Part shown: positions 1 through 6,924 of the stretch, piece after piece | Position numbering within the stretch: position 1 is the first letter of the stretch | How the letters are laid out: the number at the start of each line of letters is the position of its first letter | Source: Alphaproteobacteria bacterium UBA7314 | GTDB lineage: Bacteria > Pseudomonadota > Alphaproteobacteria > MPNO01 > UBA830 | Direction of reading: 5' to 3' | Length of the DNA: 30,413 bases | Assembly (NCBI GenBank): GCA_002471575.1 | Contig: DKQG01000016.1 | Coordinates: 76,566 to 106,978 of the forward strand | Translations under genes and position numbers: made by a program | Notes under the pieces: model-generated | Told to the model about the DNA's origin: nothing | Seen by the model: only the letters and a program-made list of their open reading frames with translations | Database searches by the model: none

Positions 1-5
1 GTTCT

Positions 6-332
6 ATGAAGGCACTTCCATTCACGGCAATTACGGAAACTGGCGACAAGTTTGAAATATCTTTTCCGCTCCACACTGAGACCGGAAACGCCGTAAAGGT
101 TCATAACCTTGTTTCGTCTGTATTGCGTGCCGTCGAGGGCGATATAAAGCTTCTAGATGGGATGGATAACGGCGACGTTTTACAGGCGGTGGCAATGGCT
201 CTCGCCGTTCGCTCCCGAATGATTCATGCACCAACTTCAGTCACTTCAAAAATTACCCTCGATCTGGTGAATAACGCGCTAGAGGCCGCAGCAAATGCTG
301 CCCATGACAGTACGCCTGGCGGAACAGCCTAG
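6..332 (+). CDS. Hypothetical protein, 108 aa
   Basis: I do not recognise this protein. It is a soluble, mildly acidic 108-residue chain with no signal peptide, no membrane segment and no cysteine. Residues about 30-60 and 80-100 look helical, and the tail ends in an alanine-rich stretch and STPGGTA. The ATG at 6 sits too close to the window edge to judge its ribosome binding site, so the true start could lie upstream. The frame is open and its amino acid use is protein-like; the overlapping frames on the other strand are much less so. It stands alone on the plus strand, with about 290 bases before the next gene and a possible terminator at 455-493. Its codons are A+T rich like those of the following genes up to 5 kb. 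Confidence 0.55.
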   Translation: MKALPFTAITETGDKFEISFPLHTETGNAVKVHNLVSSVLRAVEGDIKLLDGMDNGDVLQAVAMALAVRSRMIHAPTSVTSKITLDLVNNALEAAANAAHDSTPGGTA

Positions 333-454
333 CTCGATTATTGAAAAGCGGTTTCAGCTTGGTTTTGCTTAGCAGCCAAGCCCTGGCGGAGGTGACCTGA
401 ACGTTTACCTCCTTAAATAAATTAGACGGTGCCGTTTTTTGCATGAGCCTACGG

Positions 455-493
455 AGGCGACAGTTTTTAACTTTGTCGGGGTCGTCTTTTTTT
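455..493 (+). terminator. Possible rho-independent terminator
   Basis: A 7-bp stem (AGGCGAC at 455-461 with GTCGTCT at 481-487, one G-U pair) encloses a 19-base loop and runs into a tract of seven T at 487-493. It could end the transcript of the small gene at 6-332. The loop is long and the stem modest, so this is tentative. The rest of 333-623 shows no gene. Confidence 0.35.
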
Positions 494-586
494 GGCTTAG
501 TTCATTGATAAATATCACGGTCGTAGGCGAATAAATTCGGTTTAACCGTTATTGGGGCTTTCCGCTTAAGATCTAACCCTCTATAG

Positions 587-601
587 TGCGAGTGACTCGC
601 A
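587..601 (+). promoter_or_regulatory. Palindrome upstream of the peroxiredoxin gene, possible operator
   Basis: TGCGAG-TGA-CTCGCA is a perfect 6-bp inverted repeat with a 3-base spacer, ending 22 bases before the peroxiredoxin start. A TATAGT that could be a -10 element (582-587) abuts it, so a bound protein would block transcription. The shape (TGC-centred arms, A+T flank) resembles Fur/Mur-family sites in alphaproteobacteria, but that assignment is inference only. Confidence 0.3.
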
Positions 602-623
602 ATCGCAATCAAGAAGGTTAGGT

Positions 624-1145
624 ATGTATAAGAAAGTGCCATCAGTCATCTTTCGAACAGTAAAAAAACGAACTCAAGCCGGTGACGCTCCGACAGTAGA
701 ATGGTCTGATCGCAATTCAGCAGAAATGTTCGCGAAAACGCGTTCTATACTATTCTCTCTCCCTGGCGCCTTCACACCGATTTGTTCGACATTTCAGTTG
801 CCATTATTTGATTCTTTGTATTCCGATTTCAACGCGCTGGGAATCGACAAAATTTTTTGTGTATCTGTAAACGATCCTTTCGTCATGGAGGCGTGGGGCG
901 ATGCCTCTAACGTAAAGAATGTTGAGTTAATTCCAGATGGAAACGGAGAATTCACGAGGAAGATGGGCATGTTGGTCCATAAAGATAATTTATCTTTTGG
1001 AATGAGATCTTGGCGTTACGCGGCAATAATTGATGACCAACAAATTGAGGCATGGTTCGAAGAGCCCGGTTTCGCGGATAACTCCCCCGAAGATCCATAC
1101 GGTGAGACGGCTCCGCAAGCTCTCCTCGATTTTCTCCGTGCTTAA
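624..1145 (+). CDS. Peroxiredoxin, Prx5 (redoxin) family
   Basis: Thiol peroxidase that reduces hydrogen peroxide or alkyl hydroperoxides in the cytoplasm. The peroxidatic motif PxxxTxxC is at residues 47-54 (PGAFTPIC, Cys54). The following fold elements are those of the Prx5 group: a FCVSVNDPFVM strand-helix near 87-97, the RSWRYAAIIDD strand near 127-137, and an FEEPG segment near 145-149. No second conserved cysteine in the usual place is obvious, so it is probably of 1-Cys type or resolved by glutaredoxin or thioredoxin. The length, 173 aa, is slightly above the usual 160. The ATG at 624 follows an AAGAAGGTTAGG ribosome binding site. The next gene starts 32 bases downstream and is probably cotranscribed. 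A palindrome at 587-601 may regulate it. Confidence 0.9.
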   Translation: MYKKVPSVIFRTVKKRTQAGDAPTVEWSDRNSAEMFAKTRSILFSLPGAFTPICSTFQLPLFDSLYSDFNALGIDKIFCVSVNDPFVMEAWGDASNVKNVELIPDGNGEFTRKMGMLVHKDNLSFGMRSWRYAAIIDDQQIEAWFEEPGFADNSPEDPYGETAPQALLDFLRA

Positions 1146-1177
1146 TACATCTAAATAGAAAGATACTGGTGATACAT

Positions 1178-1684
1178 ATGACCAATACCCCAGCACATGC
1201 CCCATCAAATGTTCAAATATGCGACCTTTCTTTTACTGAGCAAGTATTTATTTGGTCTTTGAGAATGAAAGTACGGGGGGACAAATACTTTGCTAAGGTG
1301 ACCGCGCATTGCGAAAAGAACCTAGCTCCGGCCGCGGCCCGCATCGCCCTAAATTCGATCAACATGGTCATTATGTCGGTGCAAAAACACGGGGTGAAAT
1401 CCCTGAAATTAAATTGCACATGTATGACTAAGCTTTCCTCTGATGAATGGCTTTTAATGAAAATTTATCGAGAGGCTAATTCAGTGAGAATCCCAACCGG
1501 CACTTCATCAGCAGAATGTTTGGTTGAAGAAGAAGGCGTTAATTTGTTGTTGCACAGCCTGCTCTCATTTCAGATGGCTATGGAAACAATTGAAAGACCC
1601 GTTATAAAACAAAAAGATTGTACGTTAATTGCTGAACAGGAGCGGTGGGGGCAGGAGGCCCAAACCTACAAAACAATCCACTAA
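1178..1684 (+). CDS. Hypothetical protein downstream of peroxiredoxin, 168 aa
   Basis: I do not recognise this protein. It is a soluble, cysteine-containing chain with a basic middle (SVQKHGVKSLKLNC near 69-82), no signal peptide and no clear membrane segment. The ATG at 1178 has GGTGA about six bases upstream; an in-frame GTG at 1169 is an alternative start. It follows the peroxiredoxin by 32 bases on the same strand, with no terminator between them, so the two are likely one operon and may share an oxidative-stress role; that link rests on position only. Its base composition is A+T rich, like its neighbours. Confidence 0.55.
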   Translation: MTNTPAHAPSNVQICDLSFTEQVFIWSLRMKVRGDKYFAKVTAHCEKNLAPAAARIALNSINMVIMSVQKHGVKSLKLNCTCMTKLSSDEWLLMKIYREANSVRIPTGTSSAECLVEEEGVNLLLHSLLSFQMAMETIERPVIKQKDCTLIAEQERWGQEAQTYKTIH

Positions 1685-1724
1685 AAATGGTTACGCTTGA
1701 TTCCCCTACCGGCAAACTTCTGGA

Positions 1725-2816
1725 TTAATCGTTGATAATAGGTGATTTCGGTTTCTTGGACTCAGGCTCATCCGGCGCTACTAGAGCCTGAATTACCTTT
1801 TTCATTTTAACGATGCCAACAGTATCGCCATCTTTCTTAACTAGGAGGGATTTGCTGGCGTCGCCTGCCGCCATTGAAATCATGCTCTCAAGAGTTTCTT
1901 CCTGCTGAATTTCTCCGGCAACAAAAAGATGGCTATGGTCTTGAAGTGGCTCCATCAGCGTTCTGACGCGCAGGACGCGAGCTCGGTTGATATCTCGAAC
2001 AAAGTCAGCAACATATGGGTCGCGAGGTTCGACTATTACTCGCTGAGGATCGCCCTGCTGAACGATCACACCTTCTTTTAAAATCACCAGATGATCAGCA
2101 ATTTTGAGTGCTTCGTCTAAATCGTGCGTGATGAAGATGATCGTTTTGCGAAGCTCTTTTTGAAGCCGGAGCAATAAATCCTGCATATCTGTTCGGATTA
2201 ATGGATCCAGCGCCGAGAAGGCCTCGTCCATTAGCATTACTTCCGCGTTAGAGGCCAGAGCTCTCGCGATTCCGACCCGCTGCCTCATACCGCCCGACAA
2301 TTGATTGGGGTACTTATCGCCGTATCCATGGAGACCAACTTCATCAAGCCACTTTTGAGCTGTTGAAGTTTTCTCTCTACGCGAAATTCCTCGGGCCTCT
2401 AGTGCTAATCCTGCATTTTCTATAACTGTCCTGTGAGGGAGTAAGCCAAAGTTCTGAAAAACCATCGACATCTTTTCCCGACGGATGGCGCGGAGTTCGT
2501 CCGTCGAGCTAAGTAGTATGTCCTTTCCCTCAAAGATAATTTCACCAGATGTAGGCTCTATCAGACGATTTACATGCCGAATGAGGGTAGATTTACCTGA
2601 ACCAGACAGGCCCATTATCACTGTGATTTCGCCAGTTCTCGCCTCCAAATTGATATTCTGAAGGGCTAGGGTGTGGTTATGCTTTTCCAGTAGTTCGGCT
2701 TTACTGAAATGGTGATCTAGGACTTCGCGAAGAGCAAACTCCGGCTTCGACCCAAAAACTTTGAATAAATTTTTTATCTGAAACTTTGTTTCGGTGGTGC
2801 CTGGTACTGAAGTCAT
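1725..2816 (-). CDS. proV: Glycine betaine/proline ABC importer, ATP-binding protein
   Basis: ATPase subunit of a ProU/OpuA-type osmoprotectant importer at the inner face of the cytoplasmic membrane. Walker A GLSGSGKST is at residues 69-77, the ABC signature LSGGMRQRV at 173-181 and Walker B VMLMDEAF at 193-200. The N-terminal KVFG and LxKxxTxAL-like segments are typical of ProV. The C-terminal 90 residues after the ABC domain form a regulatory CBS-type region, shorter than the two full CBS repeats of E. coli ProV. ATG at 2816 overlaps the proW stop by four bases, so translation is coupled. It is the last gene of the proX-proW-proV operon, the reverse of the V-W-X order known in E. coli. Confidence 0.93.
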   Translation of the reverse strand: MTSVPGTTETKFQIKNLFKVFGSKPEFALREVLDHHFSKAELLEKHNHTLALQNINLEARTGEITVIMGLSGSGKSTLIRHVNRLIEPTSGEIIFEGKDILLSSTDELRAIRREKMSMVFQNFGLLPHRTVIENAGLALEARGISRREKTSTAQKWLDEVGLHGYGDKYPNQLSGGMRQRVGIARALASNAEVMLMDEAFSALDPLIRTDMQDLLLRLQKELRKTIIFITHDLDEALKIADHLVILKEGVIVQQGDPQRVIVEPRDPYVADFVRDINRARVLRVRTLMEPLQDHSHLFVAGEIQQEETLESMISMAAGDASKSLLVKKDGDTVGIVKMKKVIQALVAPDEPESKKPKSPIIND

Positions 2817-3853
2817 TGATTTTGGTCGGGGCTAAACCGTGTCAGAGCAAGCTTGGTGGTCCTATCCAGAACGATCGCCAAAACAACTATGCCGAGGCCG
2901 GATAGAAGACCGACGCCGAGTTCAAGGTTCCGGATCCCACGTAAAACGAGAACACCCAACCCCGGTGCCGAGACGAGTGACGCTATTACCACCATCGACA
3001 GGCTCATCATGATGGTCTGGTTAATCCCAGCCATGATGTTAGGCAGCGCAAGTGGGATCTGAACTTTCGTCAGTTTTTGACGTTCGGTTAGACCATATGC
3101 TGTCGCCGCCTCAATGACTTCGACATCGACAAGTCTGATACCCAGGTCGGTGAGACGTATTACGGGAACAATTGCGTAGAGAATAATAGCGATCCCGTAC
3201 AACTTTGGTTCGGTGACTGAAAACAAGAAAATCAGAGGTATCAGATATACAAACGCCGGAAGTGTTTGCAGCATGTCCAATATCGGGATCAATGCACGCT
3301 CCAAACGGTCACTCCGTGACATCGCAATTCCGACTGGCACTCCCACAATTACACACAATATCGAACAGACAAAAATCACGGCCAATGTCTGCGCGGCAAA
3401 TGTATAGTAGTCTACAAAAGCGATCCCGAAGAGACAGACGGCGACAAAACCAACCAACATTCGAGAACGGCCCACCAGCATAACAAGCGCCAGCAAAAGG
3501 GGGATCATCATCCACCAGGGTGTGGTTTCAAAAAGCCACAAAGTCCCCTGTAAAAGCCAGCTAAGTGGCTGGGTCAGCGGGTCCAGCACAAGGCTGAGGT
3601 TGTCTTTGATGTCTAGAAAAACGTTTTCGATACCTCTGGAGAGTTCCCTCGATTTTGGAAAGGCTGGACACGACGCATGCAACGCGTCCATCGAAGGGAA
3701 GGGGAAATCCCAAATAGATAGAATTACTTCGTCTTCACCTTTTGCTTTGGCAGCGAGGTCCGCGAGACTGGTCAGGTTACTTACCTGACCAGTCTCGCCT
3801 TTACACCACTCGGTAAGCCCTAAAGCGGCAAAAAAAGGCTCAAATGTCGACAT
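2813..3853 (-). CDS. proW: Glycine betaine/proline ABC importer, permease
   Basis: Membrane subunit of the ProU-type importer. After a hydrophilic amino-terminal 90 residues, hydrophobic segments occur around 110-130, 133-150, 154-175, 195-215, 220-235 and near the C terminus, with the BPD_transp_1 coupling loop (EAATAYGLTERQKLTKVQIPLA) near 248-270. The long cytoplasmic or periplasmic N-terminal extension is usual for ProW. ATG at 3853 gives the expected length of 346 aa, but the ribosome binding site in front is weak. It lies 31 bases after proX and overlaps proV by four bases. Codons 18-31 contain a perfect 16-bp hairpin (3762-3798), unusual inside a coding sequence. Confidence 0.92.
   Translation of the reverse strand: MSTFEPFFAALGLTEWCKGETGQVSNLTSLADLAAKAKGEDEVILSIWDFPFPSMDALHASCPAFPKSRELSRGIENVFLDIKDNLSLVLDPLTQPLSWLLQGTLWLFETTPWWMMIPLLLALVMLVGRSRMLVGFVAVCLFGIAFVDYYTFAAQTLAVIFVCSILCVIVGVPVGIAMSRSDRLERALIPILDMLQTLPAFVYLIPLIFLFSVTEPKLYGIAIILYAIVPVIRLTDLGIRLVDVEVIEAATAYGLTERQKLTKVQIPLALPNIMAGINQTIMMSLSMVVIASLVSAPGLGVLVLRGIRNLELGVGLLSGLGIVVLAIVLDRTTKLALTRFSPDQNQ
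3762..3798 (-). promoter_or_regulatory. Perfect 16-bp stem-loop inside the proW coding start
   Basis: The arms at 3762-3777 and 3783-3798 are exact reverse complements over 16 bases, with a 5-base loop. In the proW message it would fold over codons for roughly residues 18-31. There is no T tract, so it is not a simple terminator. It could limit translation or be cut by RNase III; the E. coli proU message is known to be processed by RNase III at a hairpin near its 5' end. Function here is inference. Confidence 0.6.
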
Positions 3854-3884
3854 CTGCTGGTGCAGCCACCAAATTCAGAGCCGT

Positions 3885-4877
3885 TTATTTGAGTAGCCCC
3901 GCCAGCTTCCCTCTGGCTTCTTCGTTAACCCATCCAGCCCATACTTTTTTGTAATTTTTAAGGAAGTAGGCAGTCGCTTCTTGTGAGGACGCGTTTTTGT
4001 CTTTTTTCCAGGCCAGGATCTCACCCATTTGTTGGTTCGTAAAGCTGAGCTTTGAGAGCATTTTTACGATTTCCGGCTCTCGTTCAGCGAACTTGGTGGT
4101 GACGCCTGTTACCACTCTCGCTGAGGGGTATGACGAAATTCCTTTCGGCGAGCAGTCTGCCTTCCGGTTGCACATATGCACTTCAGATTTGTAGGGGCCG
4201 AGATCGACGGCAACCATTTCGTACTTACCGAGCAAGGCAGTCGGGGCCCAGTAATAGCCAAACCATGGCTCTTTTTTCTCGTATGCTGCCGCAAGTGATG
4301 CAGCGAGGGTATCACCGGAACCGTGATTGAAAACCGCCATTCCTTTGGCTTTAAAGTTAAATGCCTGTTTCAGGCTATCATTTATGATGCGGCATCCCCA
4401 CCCTTCTGGACAGTTATGAAACCGCCCTCCGACTAGTTTGGGGTTGGCCAAGACCCCTTGAATAGTCTTCAATTCAGGGTGCTTCTCGGCGAGATATTTT
4501 GGGATCAGCCAATGTTCTGCACCGCCATCAGAGAGCACATTACCGACGGTTTTGACTTTCCCCTCAGCCTCAAGCTTTTGATAGACAGGCGCTGAGTTAA
4601 CCCACATCTCGGTTGCAATGTCTGGCTCACCTTTTTCGGCTAGCGATGTTGCGGCGGGTACGGTATCAGACGGAACGGCAGTGACTTTACAGCCGTAACC
4701 CTGTTCCATCAGGAACTTAGCAACATTGGTAACGACTGAAGCCGACGCCCAATTCATTTCCGTGATTGATACTTTTCCGCAGGCCGCATTGGCAGTCGTC
4801 GAGCCCATTGATATCATCATCAACGCTGATATCACGGAGCCTATAAGGGAAAAACTTCGTTTCGAGATAGTAGTCAT
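3885..4877 (-). CDS. proX: Glycine betaine/choline ABC importer, periplasmic binding protein
   Basis: Periplasmic substrate-binding protein of the ProU-type system (OpuAC domain). The start is placed at the ATG at 4877 because it opens a proper signal peptide: TISKRSF basic region, a hydrophobic core SLIGSVISALMMISM and a cleavage site after TTANA. A longer frame begins with TTG at 4961 but would bury the signal. Mature features include EMNWASASVV, the DIATEMWVN strand and the aromatic WFGYYWAPT segment, which in this family helps form the cage for the quaternary amine. Cysteine pairs (HNCPEGWGC and MCNRKADC) suggest disulfides. It heads the operon, followed by proW after 31 bases. Confidence 0.92.
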   Translation of the reverse strand: MTTISKRSFSLIGSVISALMMISMGSTTANAACGKVSITEMNWASASVVTNVAKFLMEQGYGCKVTAVPSDTVPAATSLAEKGEPDIATEMWVNSAPVYQKLEAEGKVKTVGNVLSDGGAEHWLIPKYLAEKHPELKTIQGVLANPKLVGGRFHNCPEGWGCRIINDSLKQAFNFKAKGMAVFNHGSGDTLAASLAAAYEKKEPWFGYYWAPTALLGKYEMVAVDLGPYKSEVHMCNRKADCSPKGISSYPSARVVTGVTTKFAEREPEIVKMLSKLSFTNQQMGEILAWKKDKNASSQEATAYFLKNYKKVWAGWVNEEARGKLAGLLK

Positions 4878-5088
4878 TGAAAAATCACTTTCTAACCATG
4901 AGTTGGAAATCCGATCGCTTCCGATATCGCATGTAGTTTTATCGAAAAACAAACTGTTCAAGTCAGTTAAGTGACTACGGGTTTCCGGTCAGAAAGGCAA
5001 ATTTAAGAATTTTCGTCGAACAAAAATAACAACAAAATAGTGCTCGAGCCTTCAAACCAATGGCTCCCGGCGGTGATTGCCTGAATTG

Positions 5089-5235
5089 CTAGAGTTTCGA
5101 ATATAGCCCCTGGGTTTCGTCCATTTCGGTGTCGCGAGGGGTTTCACGGTAAAGACCGCCTTTCGGGAGCGGTCGCAGGCCCAGCAGGCTGCTGGTTGCT
5201 GCCGCCGGTCTTTCCGTCGCGATGCAGTAGCTCAC
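5089..5235 (-). pseudogene. Truncated DUF985 (cupin_5) remnant
   Basis: A minus-strand frame starting with GTG at 5235, five bases past the hydrolase stop and preceded by GAGAGGA, encodes 48 residues. Its middle, LGLRPLPKGGLYRET near 19-33, matches the opening motif of the DUF985 cupin family (LGLxPxPxGGxYRET). A normal member is about 150 residues, and here the similarity stops after the motif, so the gene has lost most of its body. The loss point lies where base composition shifts to A+T rich, so it may mark a junction. The family match is from recall of the motif. Confidence 0.5.
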
Positions 5236-5239
5236 CAAA

Positions 5240-6121
5240 TCAATCCTCTCCGTCAAAAATAAACCGCCAGCTGTCGCCTGCTTCGACGACCCGTCCCGCG
5301 CCGGGCGTCGGGAAATGGGCGGGCATGATCAGTGTCGAGGTGCCGGAATGCTTTTTGAGAAATTCCCGCCGGGTGGCGGCGGATTGCGCGGGGGTCACGC
5401 AGAAACAGCTGTTCCAGTCGGGTTCGGCACACTGCAGCGGATGATGCATCAGGTCGCCGCTCATCACCGCATCAGGAAACTCACCCCCGATATGGATACT
5501 GACATGACCCGGCGTGTGGCCGGGCGAGGGGACGAGGCGCACCCAGTCGTCTATGACATGGGTCCCGTCCACAAATTCTGCGGCACCGGCTTCGATGACG
5601 GGCAGAATGCTGTCTTCGTAGTAGGGATCGTCGGTGAAATCGTCCGATTGATACTCCCGCTGCCAGAAATCCCATTCGTCTCTCGCGAACAAATACTTTG
5701 CGTTGGGAAATGTCGGCACCCAGCGGCCGTCGACCAGCCGAGTGTTCCAGCCGACGTGATCGACGTGAAGATGTGTACAAAGCACGTAATCGACTTCATC
5801 TATTGCGATACCCGAGGCGGCCAGATTTTCGAGATATGGCCAGTTGTTCCGGTGATAGCGCAGTTTCTGGGGGCGCTCCTTGTCGTTGCCGCCGCACGTA
5901 TCGACCAGGATGACATGTCGGCGGGTACGGATGACGAAACTGTGGAAGGCGAGGATCAGCAGACCGGTTTCCGGGTCTTGCATTCGCGGTTCCAGCCATT
6001 GCCGGTGACGGGCGATAGTGTTTGCATCCGCGTCGGGAAATAGGACGAAGGGATCCAGCAGGGGGGCTTCAAATTCGATGACCCGCCTTATCTCGACGTC
6101 GCCAAATTGCCAAAACTGCAT
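5240..6121 (-). CDS. MBL-fold metallo-hydrolase, copy 1
   Basis: Metallo-beta-lactamase-fold hydrolase, 293 aa, probably a cytoplasmic lactone or ester hydrolase. The zinc motif HLHVDH is at 117-122 (His117, His119, Asp121, His122), followed by GHTPGH (His202), SGD (Asp223) and PAHF (His269). The arrangement is closest to the AHL-lactonase-like branch of the superfamily, but the substrate is unknown. The start at ATG 6121 is chosen for its strong GGAGGGGGGAG binding site; an ATG at 6172 is in frame but lacks one. It is a clear paralog of the gene at 13490-14419, sharing HVDHxGWNTRL, GRWVPTFPNA and a CFC pair. A DUF985 remnant follows it, and the glutaredoxin-like gene is divergent. Confidence 0.9.
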   Translation of the reverse strand: MQFWQFGDVEIRRVIEFEAPLLDPFVLFPDADANTIARHRQWLEPRMQDPETGLLILAFHSFVIRTRRHVILVDTCGGNDKERPQKLRYHRNNWPYLENLAASGIAIDEVDYVLCTHLHVDHVGWNTRLVDGRWVPTFPNAKYLFARDEWDFWQREYQSDDFTDDPYYEDSILPVIEAGAAEFVDGTHVIDDWVRLVPSPGHTPGHVSIHIGGEFPDAVMSGDLMHHPLQCAEPDWNSCFCVTPAQSAATRREFLKKHSGTSTLIMPAHFPTPGAGRVVEAGDSWRFIFDGED

Positions 6122-6226
6122 GTTTACACTCCCCCCTCCGATTCCTGTCCAAATCGGTATTTTACATGTCATGGAAAAGAGCTAAATACTCTCGCATTAT
6201 CAAATACGTATGGCGGGAGCATTCTT

Positions 6227-6595
6227 ATGAATTTTGTAAGGTGGATTCTGGGCAGGTTGGTACTTGCCTACGACGTGCTGACGCGGCCGAAACCGGTAAT
6301 TCGGGATGCTGCAGCTCAGGCTGAGCTAGACTCAAAAACCAAGAATTTCGCGCTTTACCAGTTCAATGCCTGTCCATTCTGCGTGAAGGTTCGCCGGGAG
6401 TTGCGCCGCCATGCGCTGAACATCGAATTGCGCGATGCGCGTAACGACGCGGAGCACAAACAGGCGCTGATCGATGGTGGCGGGCGCTTCAAGGTCCCGT
6501 GCCTCCAGATATCGAGCGGTTCAGGCGAGAAGACCTGGCTCTATGAATCGGATGACATCATCGCCTATCTAAAATCCGAACTGGAACTGGCGTAA
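6227..6595 (+). CDS. Glutaredoxin-like protein, 122 aa
   Basis: Thiol-disulfide oxidoreductase of the glutaredoxin / GST N-terminal fold. The active site CPFC is at residues 49-52, the cis-proline segment KVPCL at 89-93 and the glutathione-binding YESDDI at 107-112. About 38 residues precede the domain, with a hydrophobic start (FVRWILGRLVLAYDVL) that may be a membrane anchor or signal anchor. ATG at 6227 has GGGAG upstream and gives a sensible N terminus. It is divergent from the hydrolase at 5240-6121, with about 105 bases shared between their starts. A glutathione link recurs at 16974-17948. The partner protein is unknown. Confidence 0.87.
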   Translation: MNFVRWILGRLVLAYDVLTRPKPVIRDAAAQAELDSKTKNFALYQFNACPFCVKVRRELRRHALNIELRDARNDAEHKQALIDGGGRFKVPCLQISSGSGEKTWLYESDDIIAYLKSELELA

Positions 6596-6666
6596 ACAAC
6601 CGATGCGGCCAAGGAAACTCGTTAAACTTTAATATCGAGTTCTGTCAGCGGTGAAACCACGAGTAG

Positions 6667-6837
6667 CGAGCTCTCCGTGAGGGTGACCTGCTCGAAGCCG
6701 CCGGGGCCGATTTAATTGTCAGTCCGATCCGTATCGGGGCGTTCGAAATCATTTGTGACGACGAGACGTTGTTCTTAAAAATTAAATCGGGAACGTTTCT
6801 TAAGGACGACGAGGTCAGGGGAAAGTGCGCGGAATAA
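6667..6837 (+). pseudogene. Start-less open frame, possible gene remnant
   Basis: Between the glutaredoxin-like gene and the GMC gene lie 329 bases with no complete gene. One frame stays open for 57 codons and reads like protein: LLEAAGADLIVSP near its middle, then a charged tail ending DDEVRGKCAE. It has no ATG, GTG or TTG start before that stretch. I could not name a family. It may be the last part of a decayed gene, or chance. Confidence 0.22.
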
Positions 6838-6924
6838 TGATTGGCTTTCCCCGATTGTTGTGACCGGTTCATTCGGCTGGTAACGTTTCTGACATAAGTA
6901 AAAAGGAGCGTTCGGGGAAACGGA

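Noticed and set aside
5151..5213. Nested inverted repeats (AAAGACCG ... CGGTCTTT) as a possible riboswitch or attenuator
   Set aside because: The arms are short and 47 bases apart, they follow rather than precede a gene, and the DUF985 coding remnant explains the stretch better.
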